From NCBI GenBank assembly GCA_036897095.1, contig JAYMSP010001968.1:1-27371 (forward strand): a DNA stretch of 27,371 nt. The letters run 5' to 3'. A program made the translations under genes and the position numbers. This document shows, piece by piece, positions 8,118-16,905 of the stretch (within the stretch, counting starts at the first letter, position 1; every line of letters begins with the position of its first letter). The notes under the pieces were generated by a model, which saw only the letters and a program-made list of their open reading frames with translations, did no database searches and was not told the origin of the DNA. This DNA comes from Plantago elongata. Its lineage: Eukaryota > Streptophyta > Magnoliopsida > Lamiales > Plantaginaceae.

Positions 8118-9514
8118 CACATTGAGTAAAGAGTGCTGCTGCGTGGCAGGAAGGTAACAAATTAAAATATCATAGGACAAGGATTATTATGCTGTTGGTC
8201 AACAGGTAAGGTTCTGTTCTAGTCCGTTAACTAGAGTAGTTGAGATCTTTTCTATTGTTGCTTTAATCACTATGCATAGATATTTTTTCCCTCTTGCCTG
8301 ATGAATTATAATCATTTTAATATTAAGGCGCCAATAATTGACTGCAATAATAATTTCAATATTCTTACGTTTTCATTTCAAGTACAATTTATGATTTGGT
8401 ATTGCTAAAATGTGATATTTTAAAGCGTCATCAAACTACAGAGGTGTTTGTGCATGATTTCAAATATATTCTGTTATAAAACGTCTTTTAATATTTGTTT
8501 ATTTATTTTAAAACTGATCCATGCTTAAACTTAAACAATTGTAACAAGCAAACACTTTATGTGCCCTATAAGAGACGTAACTTTTGAGAATATCGCGCAA
8601 GTAATGAAGTGAAATACTTGTGGAAGTTAAAAGTAAATTCAGAAATATCTTGCCAGGACATTCTCAGCCTGGGCCCTATTAACTTATTTTGCCAAAATGA
8701 AGAAAATATCTGTCCTGTCCAAGTTCCAAATGTGGATATTTATCTGAAAAATGATGACTAGGTAATGGAAACAAATGATGAAATGATTAAAGGTAGTCTC
8801 CTGTGTGGGTGAAATTAAAGCAGCAGCTAATATTATACAATAGAAAGGTTTGATTGTGTGGATGACATATAAGTAGCCAAAGTCATTGAATCATATGTCC
8901 ACTTCACTGTTATGGGGTATATATATAATTAGGGTTAATTATGTTCTGTGTGTTTTTTTTACTAGTTTGATGACATATACTTGGTGAGCTGGATACATCT
9001 GCTGCCTTCATGTCTCAGATCAATTCAAGACCATTGATCTGTTCTTTTTAATAAGTCGTAATCACAATCAACGCTGCTAATTAACACTTCTTTCCACCAT
9101 AAGCTAGGTGGAGGAACATAAGATTGCTACTCCTTCCTTTTTTGTTTTTATTCTGTCTACAGTTTATTATATGCCTATTCCCTTATTGGTGACACGTAGC
9201 GAAATGCCAACAGGGATTTTAACTTTCTCTCATCTGGCAAGTGACCATATTTTGTCATTCCAAGTGGAGTTTGAGAGTGAGAAAGGCATTTCACATTAGA
9301 ACCTGCTACCAAAACATTTGGCAATATAACTGCCTGTAGCAGTGGCAGTAGCAGATAGGCTTGTTAGTTGATGATGGAATTGATCTTCTGAAATCTGAAT
9401 TGCCTTATATTTTCACCCACCTCCAGATATAGTAGAGCTCTCTATATCTATAATTCTTTCCAAAGATTCAAATTCTTTTAAGTACATACTAAAATATCAG
9501 TGATCTTTTTTTCT
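8118..9514. other. ERF-b upstream region and intergenic module
   Basis: No gene. Bases 8120-8900 match the ERF-a upstream region. Bases 8958-9100 hold a copy of the recurring module ('GGTGAGCTGGAT', 'GACCATTGATCTG', 'AATCACAATCAACGC'). From about 9240 the sequence matches 11935 onward ('GTCATTCCA(A/G)GTGGAGTTTGAGAG', 'AACCTGCTACCAAA', 'AACTGCCTGTAGCAGT'), the start of the ERF-c/ERF-d duplication. The open frame at 9108-9299 is not conserved. Confidence 0.6.
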
Positions 9515-9567
9515 CTGCAGAGTGCAAACAGAGTGGATCCATTCCTCAAGAATACTACTCTCTCTGG
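9515..9567 (+). pseudogene. Terminal-exon remnant of the convergent gene, ERF-c copy
   Basis: A pyrimidine-rich acceptor (TTTTTTTCTCTGCAG) is followed by S-A-N-R-V-D-P-F-L-K-N and a short end. The ERF-d copy (12330-12382) reads S-A-N-R-V-N-P-F-L-K-I-T-L-W then TAA. The ERF-a and ERF-b copies keep related words (N-T-F-L-K-I). It lies 340-390 bases beyond the ERF stop, on the opposite strand. The parent gene is unknown. Confidence 0.45.
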
Positions 9568-9836
9568 TAAACTTTACCCCACTTCTTTTCATATACATGT
9601 GACCATTGGAAGTGAAAAAGAAGGAAACTTATATAACATAAATAGATGAATACATTAAATGAAAATTCTTTCATACAAGTACAACACATTTCACCTTTTA
9701 CAAGAAAGATACTTCTGGAGAAAACAGTAGACTGAAAGCTTGAGAATATTTTTATATGCAAAATCAACACAGACTTCTAGACTCTGTAGGAGTTTCTATT
9801 CTAACTCAACATCTATTTACATAATTGAAATGCTTC

Positions 9837-9860
9837 TAAAAGTACATTTCATGCCAAAAT
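9837..9860 (-). promoter_or_regulatory. 3'-UTR stem-loop, ERF-c
   Basis: GAAATGC - 10 bases - ACATTTC: six of seven pairs kept, 46-47 bases after the stop. Confidence 0.5.
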
Positions 9861-9863
9861 TTA

Positions 9864-9899
9864 ATGTATGAGGCATCTAAATCAGATGCCTGCATACAT
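9864..9899 (-). promoter_or_regulatory. Long hairpin directly after the ERF-c stop
   Basis: Left arm 9864-9878 (ATGTATGAGGCATCT), loop AAATC, right arm 9884-9899 (AGATGCCTGCATACAT). Fifteen base pairs with a single one-base bulge, only 7 bases after the stop codon. ERF-d has the same hairpin with one changed pair. The other paralogues lack it. It could be a 3'-UTR stability or processing element; that is inferred. Confidence 0.7.
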
Positions 9900-9906
9900 G
9901 AATACA

Positions 9907-10485
9907 CTAGTCCCAAATTGGGAAGCAAGCCATTTCATCGCATTCTTGAACATAATTCATAAATCCTGGCTGCTCAGCAAAAGAATAGCATTCTGAATAT
10001 TCTCCTTCCCCTCGTTGTAGCTCCATCCACACTTCCGATGAGTCAAGTGGAACTTCATTTATAGCCTCAATTTCGCTTGGTGATAACCCTACTAGTGTCT
10101 CTCCCTCTGTGCTGTCTGCACTAGTACTGCCACACTCCATTGCCTCCTCTTCTCTCGAAAACCACATAGCTGCTTCCTGAGCAGCCACTCGAATATCATG
10201 TGCACGTGCACTCGCTGGCTTGGGAAGAATACTCACCCAGTCGGGGAAGTTGAGTTTCGCCTTCAAACCTTTCAGATGGAACGCGGCCACATCATGTGCT
10301 GCCGCTGCCATTTCAGCCGTGTCGAAGGTTCCTAACCAGATTCGGTTTTGCTGACCGGGCTCACGAATCTCGGACACATATTTCCCCCATTTCCTTCTCC
10401 TAACTCCAACATACTTGATCACTATCGGAGTGGCTTGTTGTTGATGATCAAGAACATCAGTACTAAATTCTTGTTTGCTTTCCAT
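9907..10485 (-). CDS. ERF-c: DREB-type AP2/ERF transcription factor, 192 aa
   Basis: Single-exon AP2/ERF gene, predicted nuclear. The AP2 domain spans residues about 25-82, with Val37 and Glu42 at the DREB-diagnostic positions and W-G-K-Y in strand 1-2. Unlike all paralogues it has Asn where they have Thr just before R-I-W-L-G-T-F (G-Q-Q-N-R-I-W). Then come [22 protein letters not shown], a Ser/Thr-rich acidic linker, the motif [20 protein letters not shown] and the ending F-P-I-W-D. The start ATG is preceded by AT-rich 5' UTR shared with ERF-d. It is about 90% identical to ERF-d, with most changes in the C-terminal half. A likely target is DRE/CRT, but the Arg-to-Val change in the first strand makes this uncertain. 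Confidence 0.94.
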   Translation of the reverse strand: MESKQEFSTDVLDHQQQATPIVIKYVGVRRRKWGKYVSEIREPGQQNRIWLGTFDTAEMAAAAHDVAAFHLKGLKAKLNFPDWVSILPKPASARAHDIRVAAQEAAMWFSREEEAMECGSTSADSTEGETLVGLSPSEIEAINEVPLDSSEVWMELQRGEGEYSECYSFAEQPGFMNYVQECDEMACFPIWD

Positions 10486-10594
10486 AATAAGTATAGTAGT
10501 TGATTGGTATTTGTCAGTATCTAGTAACTTGATTTGAGATTTTTGCTAGATGGAAAAAGGTTTATATGTTTTAGGAATGAGTGTTGTTCCCTAG

Positions 10595-10602
10595 TATATA
10601 TA
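10595..10602 (-). promoter_or_regulatory. TATA box of ERF-c
   Basis: TATATATA about 110 bases before the ATG, followed on the coding strand by CTAGGGAACAACACTCATTC, which is shared with ERF-d. Confidence 0.6.
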
Positions 10603-10890
10603 CAAAAGAAGTAAAGAGTGAAATGTGGCAGGTAGTGAAAACGAGTGATTCAGTAGGCCGCACAAATGAAAGATAGTGTGTTCTTGTTATTCTGATTGGT
10701 TAACACTTAACAGAGTGTAGGAGATCTTTACGCGTAGTTCCGTTTTAATTAACTTGCCATAGATATTCTCTCTCATACTATAGTTTAAAAATCCCATCCA
10801 GTCGTGGGGCACACCATGTCAATTTCATGATTTTCTTTACCACATAAACCAAAACTAGCATAAAAGAGTTAGCTTGCAGTTGAAAATCTA

Positions 10891-11022
10891 GCTAAAAATT
10901 AACTGGTAGATGGTCATGTATTTTTTTCCAACAAGTTAATTTGATTAGCTTTTTAGAAGCTAAAAGTTAACGGGTAGATATGTATTTTTTTCCAACAAGT
11001 TAATTTGATTAGCTTTTCAGAT
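10891..11022. repeat. 68-bp tandem duplication upstream of ERF-c
   Basis: The unit GCTAAAA(A/G)TTAAC(T/G)GGTAGAT ... TTTTTTTCCAACAAGTTAAT ... TTGATTAGCTTTT occurs at 10891-10958 and 10959-about 11022. Just after it, AGCTAAAAATTAGCAGTAAACAAGTCC (11077-11103) looks like the end of a small non-autonomous DNA transposon. I could not define its other end. ERF-d's upstream region lacks this block. Confidence 0.65.
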
Positions 11023-11394
11023 CAGCGAGTTTGTTTAAAAGCGGTGTGTTCACATAACGACGTTTTTATGAAAAAAGTTTTGTGTAGCTAAAAATTAGCA
11101 GTAAACAAGTCCATAACTACCTCCACCCAAATTGGGTCCTAAAACCATTTCCAGCAACCCATAAGTATTAACTTAATAAGAAAAAATCGATAACCCTTAA
11201 CTTTTTTTTTTTTTTTTAAATTTATTTTCAGGGCATAAAAAATTGAAGTCAGGAGAAAGGGAGTATACTTTGTACTGAAAAGTTACTGATAGAATTGGTC
11301 ACCAGGTAACTACTAAATTTAAGCTTGATTGTTTTAGTTCTTGTATGGTTTTTTTGTTGGTTGCGTATGAGGGGGGGGGGGGGGGGTTGATATT
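11023..11394. other. Intergenic DNA with poly-T and poly-G tracts
   Basis: No gene. A T-rich tract lies at about 11201-11217 and a run of 16 G at 11371-11386. Nothing else is recognised. Confidence 0.7.
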
Positions 11395-11620
11395 GTGAGA
11401 CTGTTTTGTTGTTGAGTGGATAAGTAGTTAGAGACTTGTATTTCTTATTAACGATAGTACTACAAGTATGGTGGCATGTGTCACTATATTCGGAAAATAT
11501 TCGGTTCAACAAAAACGGCAATGGTGTGGATCAGATTAATGTTAGCAAACCAGGATTTCATACTCTAATAATGGCAGCCCAAGTGGCTAATGTAGGTCGG
11601 ATGATTTGCAGAGTCTAATC
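11395..11620. repeat. Repeated segment, copy lacking the MITE (empty site)
   Basis: Matches 14368-14414 plus 14978-15175: 'TTGAGTGGAT', 'AGTTAGA(G/C)ACTTGTA', then 'TATGGTGGCATGT', 'CAACAAAAACGGCAA', 'GTGTGGATCA', 'ATTAATGTTAGCA', 'GCCCAAGTGGC(T/C)AATGT', 'GATGATTTG'. At about 11437 it passes straight through the point where the 14416 copy carries a Stowaway-like MITE. Confidence 0.75.
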
Positions 11621-11934
11621 AATCTATTAAGTCCGCTGATTGATCAGGCATTTAAATGTCCCCGTTTGGCTCGATGAATAGTGATTTAGCCTAAAATACA
11701 CTTCAAATACCCTCATTTTAATTCCATTTCAAACACAATTTCACCAAAATCTCCATTCAAATGACATGCCAATCAGCCCCCTAATTAGGATTATAACATA
11801 TGGTCCTCTAAATAGACTTTAAAAAGGCGGAAAAACATTATATTTATACTATAAGATATTAATGATTTTTAAAATATCAATAATATACATATAAAAAAAT
11901 TAGTAATTCAAAAGTCTGATAGGTTAAGTGACAA
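11621..11934. other. AT-rich intergenic DNA, possible small Tourist-like element
   Basis: GTCCCCGTTTGGC (11657-11669) and GCCAATCAGCCCC (about 11769-11781) face each other as imperfect inverted ends of a piece of about 125 bp. This resembles PIF/Harbinger MITE termini, but I see no clear TTA-type duplication. The rest is AT-rich without features. Confidence 0.35.
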
Positions 11935-12635
11935 GTCGCCAGTGTGTCATTCCAGGTGGAGTTTGAGAGGGTGAAAGACATGTTACATTTGAACCTGCTA
12001 CCAAACAATTGGCATTTTAACTGCCTGTAGCAGTAGCTGGAGGAGATGGGCTAGTTAGTTCGTTGATGATAAATTTGATCTTTTCTGAAATCTGAATCGC
12101 CTTGGATTTTTATAGCTCTCTATATCTATACTTATTTCCAAAGATTCAGTTTTTTACCTGGCTCTATAAGATGGTGTCATCTCCAAGATTTTAACTTCAT
12201 TTCCAACAGAAAGCAATCTTTTGCGATTCTTTTGCCGAACTATAAGTAACAAAGATGAGTAAGGTAAGGCGTTTAACCATAGTAAACTGCCTTCTTTTAA
12301 GTACATGCTAAAATATCGGTGATCTTTTTTCTCTGCAGAGTGCAAACAGGGTGAATCCATTCCTCAAGATTACTCTCTGGTAAACTTTACCCCACTTCTT
12401 TTCATATACATAATACATTTGACCATTGGAAATTGAAAAAGAAGGAAACTATATTATTTAAATAGATGAATACTGATTAAATGAAAATCTTTCATACAAG
12501 TACAGCACATTTCACCTTTTACAAGAAGGATACTTCTGGAGAAAACAGTAGACTGAAAGCTGGAGAATCTGGTAATATGCAAATCAACATATCTGTAGAA
12601 GTTTCTATTCTAACTCAACATCTATTTACATAATT
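11935..12635. repeat. ERF-d 3' flank, duplicate of the ERF-c 3' flank, with one insertion
   Basis: Matches about 9240-9836 in order, including the terminal-exon remnant at 12338-12382 (after CTGCAG: S-A-N-R-V-N-P-F-L-K-I-T-L-W, TAA). A block of about 140 bp at 12152-12291 has no counterpart in the ERF-c copy. On the minus strand it is open (includes R-L-L-S-V-G-N-E-V-K-I-L-E-M-T-P) and ends in CAG/GTAAAA, like an exon with its 5' splice site. Confidence 0.7.
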
Positions 12636-12659
12636 GGAATGCTTCTAAAATTGCATTTC
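12636..12659 (-). promoter_or_regulatory. 3'-UTR stem-loop, ERF-d
   Basis: GGAATGC - 10 bases - GCATTTC, 62-63 bases after the stop. One pair is altered relative to ERF-b. Confidence 0.5.
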
Positions 12660-12672
12660 ATGTCAAAATTGG

Positions 12673-12708
12673 ATGTATGAAGCATCTAAATCAGATGCCT
12701 GCATACAT
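12673..12708 (-). promoter_or_regulatory. Long hairpin after the ERF-d stop
   Basis: ATGTATGAAGCATCT / AAATC / AGATGCCTGCATACAT. Same as the ERF-c hairpin with one pair changed, 13 bases after the stop. An extra ATGCATACAT follows. Confidence 0.65.
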
Positions 12709-12721
12709 ATGCATACATACA

Positions 12722-13303
12722 CTAGTCCCAAATTGGGAAGCAATCCATCTCATCACATTCTTGAACATAATTATTCCCAAATCCTTGTTGCTCTGCAAAA
12801 GAGTAGTATTCTGAATATTCCCCTTCTCCTTGTTGTAGTGCCATCCACATGTCCGACGAGTCAAGTGGGACTTCATTTATAGCCTCAATTTCGCTCGGTG
12901 ATAGCCCTACTTGTGCCTGTCCCTCTGTGCTGTCTGCACTAGTACTGCCACACTCCATTGCCTCCTCTTCTCTCGAAAACCACATAGCTGCTTCCTGAGC
13001 AGCCACTCGAATATCATGTGCACTTGCACTCGCTGGCTTGGGAAGAATACTCACCCAGTCGGGGAAGTTGAGTTTCGCCTTCAAACCTTTCAGATGGAAT
13101 GCGGCCACGTCGTGAGCAGCAGCGGCCATTTCAGCGGTGTCGAAGGTTCCTAACCAGATTCGTGTTTGCTGACCGGGCTCACGAATCTCGGACACATATT
13201 TCCCCCATTTCCTTCTCCTGACTCCAACATACTTGATCACTATTGGAGTGGCTTGTTGTTGATGATCAAGAACATCAGTACTAATTTCGTGTTTGCTTTC
13301 CAT
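12722..13303 (-). CDS. ERF-d: DREB-type AP2/ERF transcription factor, 193 aa
   Basis: Nearest sister of ERF-c: the AP2 domains (residues about 25-82) are the same except Thr for Asn before R-I-W-L-G. Val37/Glu42 mark the DREB type. The central [15 protein letters not shown] and C-terminal F-P-I-W-D are present. The C-terminal motif reads D-M-W-M-A-L-Q, so an acidic Glu of the paralogues is Ala here, and one extra Asn (N-N-Y-V-Q-E) accounts for the length. Single exon; the start ATG aligns with ERF-c. The 5' UTR, core promoter and 3' UTR are also shared with ERF-c, pointing to a recent tandem duplication with both copies still open. Role: predicted transcriptional regulator; target DRE/CRT inferred. 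Confidence 0.94.
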   Translation of the reverse strand: MESKHEISTDVLDHQQQATPIVIKYVGVRRRKWGKYVSEIREPGQQTRIWLGTFDTAEMAAAAHDVAAFHLKGLKAKLNFPDWVSILPKPASASAHDIRVAAQEAAMWFSREEEAMECGSTSADSTEGQAQVGLSPSEIEAINEVPLDSSDMWMALQQGEGEYSEYYSFAEQQGFGNNYVQECDEMDCFPIWD

Positions 13304-13394
13304 GATAAGTAGTAGTCGATTGGTATTTGTCTTAATTTAGAGTTGCTAGAAATGGAATGGTATATTTGTTCAGAGAATGAGTGTTGTTCCCTAG

Positions 13395-13402
13395 TATATA
13401 TA
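13395..13402 (-). promoter_or_regulatory. TATA box of ERF-d
   Basis: TATATATA about 92-100 bases before the ATG, same flanks as in ERF-c. Confidence 0.6.
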
Positions 13403-14415
13403 CAAAATTATCAAGTAAAGAGTGTGAAACGTTGCAGGTAGTAAAAGCGAGTGATTCAGTAGGCCGCACAAATGAAAGATTATGTACTCCTAATATTCTG
13501 ATTGGTTGACACTTAACAGAGAGTAGGAGATCTTTCCGCGTAGTTCCGTTTTACTGGATAATGATGAAAAGGATAATGATGAAAAGGCGACACCATGCCG
13601 TTAATGATTTCTGGACATTTAATATGATAAGTATTCTTCTCCTATAATAATTTATTTACTTAAGTGATGAGGAAGTTAAGTTCAATCAATAAAAATTAAA
13701 GAACACCGATGAAAGAGTTGCCCCTATAAAAGAATCCGACAGTACTTGACTGAATTAGTTGTATAAGTATATATCAGTAAAAAATTGAAAAAAAAAATCT
13801 TATCACTGTTTCATAAGAAATATCACATTTAACTTTTAACTAATTATCGAGATCGTCTTTGATATTGAACTACAAATAACTTTACTTTATATATTGTCAT
13901 TTTTGATTAAATTATACTAGTATTATGAAAGTACACTTCATAAGCTTTTGAAATATATTTTTATTAATTCTTTTTGCATATAAAGTAAGAGTAATTTATG
14001 GTTAAAATCGACTATAGAAAATATAAAAAAGGTAAATATATTATAAGAGCATACACAAAATTATGAAATGTCTTGAAAGTGCATGTATTAGTGAGCTACG
14101 CGAGGGACTGACTAGTGAGACTTGCTCACCATCAATACGATCATTAAAGAGTGAATATTGAATGTTTTGCTGATCAGGTATAACTTTTTTGTTGAAACCG
14201 ATCTATAAGTATTCTTGAATTTCAAGCATTCTTGTTCTAGCCTTTTGGGAGATGGGTACTTATGTGCAGAGTAAAAGATATTGAAAATATACAAATAAAT
14301 AAATGTGAAATATGTAATATTTTATATGGAACGAAATCGGGACTAATGATATAATGTGATAATCAATTCATTGACACTCTTTAGTTGAGTGGATGTAAGG
14401 AGTTAGACACTTGTA
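13403..14415. other. ERF-d upstream and intergenic DNA
   Basis: Up to about 13560 it matches the ERF-c upstream region ('GTGATTCAGTAGGCCGCACAAATGAAAGA', split by few changes; 'GTAGGAGATCTTT'). A 15-bp unit GGATAATGATGAAAA is then repeated at 13556-13570 and 13571-13585. From 13600 to 14360 it is AT-rich without genes. From about 14368 it is a copy of the 11395 segment. Confidence 0.65.
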
Positions 14416-14977
14416 CTTCCTCCGTCCCGTTTATAATAAACGAAATATTTCTTATATGCCCGCTTTTTAATAAATATGTACTATGTGGTTAAGAATGAGT
14501 TTGAGATATAAAAGTATATGTGGATTGAATAATGCGTGGTTAAAAATAAATTATATTTGAAAGTTATTTATGTAAATAAAATATTATTTTATGTTAATAG
14601 GATATTTAAACGTAAAATTATTTAAATTCTAATGGGACAAATAGATTATTTGTCATTAACTACAGTATGAGTATGGTTGCATGTCTCGCTATATTTGGAA
14701 AAACATCAATTTAACAAAAATGGCAATTGTGTGGATCAAATTAATGATAGCAATGCATCCACTTGGCAATTTGATGGGTTCAGTGATTTCTCAATCTAAT
14801 ATAGTAACGTAAATATTTGGTGAGAATGAATTTGAAATATAAAATTACACGTGAGTTTAATAATGTGTAGTTGAAAATGAGTTGTATTTAAAATTTATTT
14901 ATGTAAATTAAAAATTATTTTAATTTGATAAAACGTTTAAAAATGAAATTATTTAAATTTTAACGGGACGGACGGAG
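14416..14977. mobile_element. Stowaway-like MITE, tandemly duplicated together with its flank
   Basis: Starts CTTCCTCCGTCCCG (14416) after TA and ends CGGGACGGACGGAG (14964-14977) before TA, so the outer ends are Stowaway-type with a TA target. Inside, the wording of 14480-14650 recurs at 14820-14977 ('GAGTTTGA(G/A)ATATAAAA', 'TTATTTATGTAAAT', 'GAAATTATTTAAATT'). Between the two MITE parts sits host flank (14656-14815), which recurs at 14978-15175. The first MITE copy thus ends near 14655 in a decayed GGGACAAATAG. Confidence 0.75.
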
Positions 14978-15175
14978 TATTTATCATTAACTACTGCGAT
15001 GAGTATGGCGGCATGTCTCGCTATATTTAGAAAAAATCGGTTTAACAAAAATGGCAATTGTGTGGATCAAATTAATGTTAGCAGTGCATCCTACTTGGCA
15101 AGTTGATGGGTGCGGTGAGTTCACAATCTAATATAGTAACCCAAGTGGCCAATGTGGGTCCGATGATTTGGCAGA
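14656..15175. repeat. Host flank carried twice by the MITE duplication
   Basis: Unit 1 about 14656-14815, unit 2 about 14978-15175: both contain 'TCATTAACTAC', 'GAGTATGG(T/C)(T/G)GCATGTCTCGC', 'AAAAATGGCAATTGTGTGGATC', 'AATCTAATATAGTAAC'. The third, older copy is 11440-11620. Confidence 0.8.
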
Positions 15176-15694
15176 GGCAAATAATATGAAGCCAAGTGTG
15201 CTAGTATATTTAATTGAAAAAATTGTGATTGGTTAATTGTTGAGCTGGAAGCAGATCCACTTATTACAAGGATGATCCTGATCGTTGATTTGGTCTCCTC
15301 GTGATGAAAGTAATCACAATCAACGCGTTAAGATTAAGTAACAACACTTGTTTGGCTCCTGCCAGAACATTGTATTATTGCTCCTCTACGACCACACGCA
15401 CAAAATGGGCCGTGTTTGTTGTTTTTTCTTTTCTTTTCATTCTTTGTATGCCTTTCCATTTTCGTGTGGATTTGCTGAAAGTGTATATATATATACTCAA
15501 AAACATTATTCTTGCACAGAACACTTTTAACAACTCGCATTTTACATGAAATTTTCAGCAGAAAGAAAACACTAAACTGAAAACTGCAGAGTACTGTCAA
15601 ATATGGCCCCTAATATGCAGATCAAAAATCGAAAGCAATTGTAAACTAAATCGAATGAAGTAACATCTAAGAAAAAACTTAAAATGCAGTTATT
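15176..15694. other. Intergenic module and 3' flank of ERF-e
   Basis: Holds a module copy at about 15240-15420 ('GAGCTGGA', 'GATCGTTGATTTGG', 'AGTAATCACAATCAACGCGT', 'CCAGAACATTG'). From about 15540 it matches the 3' flanks of the other ERFs ('CACTAAACTGAAAACTG', 'AAATATGGCCCC'). The short open frames here are not conserved. Confidence 0.6.
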
Positions 15695-15718
15695 GAAATA
15701 CCTCTAAAATTGCATGCC
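15695..15718 (-). promoter_or_regulatory. 3'-UTR stem-loop position, ERF-e (degraded)
   Basis: GAAATAC - 10 bases - GCATGCC, 62-63 bases after the stop. The loop wording CTCTAAAATT is kept but the stem has two mismatches. Confidence 0.4.
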
Positions 15719-15780
15719 AAAATTATACTTAGTATAGTGCATATACCACTATATCAGAGGCCTGACTGCATATACACTCG

Positions 15781-16332
15781 CTAGTCCCAAATGGGGAAAC
15801 TATCCATTGCATCCCATTCGTGAACACGCGATCCAGAATGATCTGAACACTCACCTTCTTCGCCAAGTTGTAGCTCCATCCACATTTCAGACGAGTCAAG
15901 CGGGGCACCATTTATAGCTTCAATTTCGCCCTGCGACAGCCCTACTTGTGCCGGTACCTCCATACTACCGGCACTAGTACTTCCATCCCCTGTTGCCTGC
16001 TCTGGCTTGGAAAACCACATGGCCGCTTCCTGAGCAGCAGCTCGAATATCATGTGCCCGTGGACTAACCGGCTTGGGGAGAATATTCACCCAGTCGGGGA
16101 AGTTGAGTCGTGCTTTCTCACCTTTGAGGTGGAATGCTGCGACGTCGTGTGCAGCCGCGGCCATCTCAGCCGTGTCGAATGTTCCTAGCCATATTCGGGT
16201 TTGTTGGCCTGGCTCACGAATCTCGGACACATATTTTCCCCATTTCCTTCTCCTGACTCCAACATATTTACTAACTGCATCATCTTGCTTTTTATCATCA
16301 AGAACATGAGCAAGTTGTTGTTTGTCGTTCAT
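15781..16332 (-). CDS. ERF-e: DREB-type AP2/ERF transcription factor, 183 aa
   Basis: Shortest intact member. Single exon. The AP2 domain is residues about 23-80, with Val35/Glu40 (DREB type), [16 protein letters not shown] and A-R-L-N-F-P-D-W. It is followed by [15 protein letters not shown] (Ala where the others have Val) and [20 protein letters not shown]. The segment before F-P-I-W-D is shortened: the S-E-Y-Y-S-F-A-E-Q wording of the others is cut to [12 protein letters not shown]. The N-terminus M-N-D-K-Q-Q-L-A-(H)-V-L-D matches ERF-f, so these two are closest in that part. Predicted nuclear regulator with an inferred DRE/CRT-type target. Confidence 0.94.
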   Translation of the reverse strand: MNDKQQLAHVLDDKKQDDAVSKYVGVRRRKWGKYVSEIREPGQQTRIWLGTFDTAEMAAAAHDVAAFHLKGEKARLNFPDWVNILPKPVSPRAHDIRAAAQEAAMWFSKPEQATGDGSTSAGSMEVPAQVGLSQGEIEAINGAPLDSSEMWMELQLGEEGECSDHSGSRVHEWDAMDSFPIWD

Positions 16333-16456
16333 GATTATTTTAAGGAGTGGAGTAGACTAGGAGTTTGTCAGTATTCAATAAGTTTATTGAAATTTCACAC
16401 TTTGCTAGAAATGGAATGCGATTTTAGTTCATGAATGAGTGTTGCTTCCTGGTGGG

Positions 16457-16464
16457 TATATATA
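16457..16464 (-). promoter_or_regulatory. TATA box of ERF-e
   Basis: TATATATA about 125-132 bases before the ATG. Upstream on the coding strand, AATACGTGGATGG (about 16558-16570) contains an ACGTGG core of the ABRE/G-box kind. Confidence 0.55.
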
Positions 16465-16789
16465 GTAGAAATTGAGCTGAGTGTGGTGCTTCGTGGCAGA
16501 AGAGTAGCAATTAAATGATCCTAGGAACTTTTTGTTTAACACTCGGCAAGTAAGGTTCCATCCACGTATTTATAGATAATGAGATTGTGTGTACTTTTAC
16601 ATATTTTTCTATAATCCACCTCATTAACTATAGATATTCTTTTTGTTTTCCTTTTACTCCTTATCTTGACAATTGGAATTGTTAGACACACTTGAACCTC
16701 GAACAAGTAATTTTACAAAGTCGGAGTTCAGTTGGTCATCCATTGACCTAGTTATATTGAACATCGATCTAGAGAAGTGAGTAGTTCAC

Positions 16790-16905
16790 TATCCGGATTC
16801 GAGTTTTAAATATAGCTTTTATGGTTGTTCCCAACAAGGATTCGAACTAATCTGGTATAGGTTGAGACCATGTATCTATAATTCTAGAATGTGTACACTA
16901 ATGAA
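16790..16905 (-). mobile_element. Possible tRNA-derived SINE piece
   Basis: On the minus strand AGTTCGAATCC (16838-16848) is a close Pol III B box, preceded by ACATGGTCTCAACCTATACC, which resembles the anticodon-arm part of plant SINE heads, and followed by TTGTTGGGAACAACC. The A box is weak and no target duplication was found. Uncertain. Confidence 0.35.

Noticed and set aside
9108..9299. 63-codon open frame
   Set aside because: No homology, not kept in the paralogous segment near 11.9 kb.
12911..13153. Plus-strand open frames opposite the ERF-d and ERF-e coding regions (12911-13153, 15946-16188, 16073-16309)
   Set aside because: Shadow frames of the AP2 genes with no independent support.
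15301..15600. Overlapping short open frames on both strands
   Set aside because: Within the intergenic module; not conserved in other copies.
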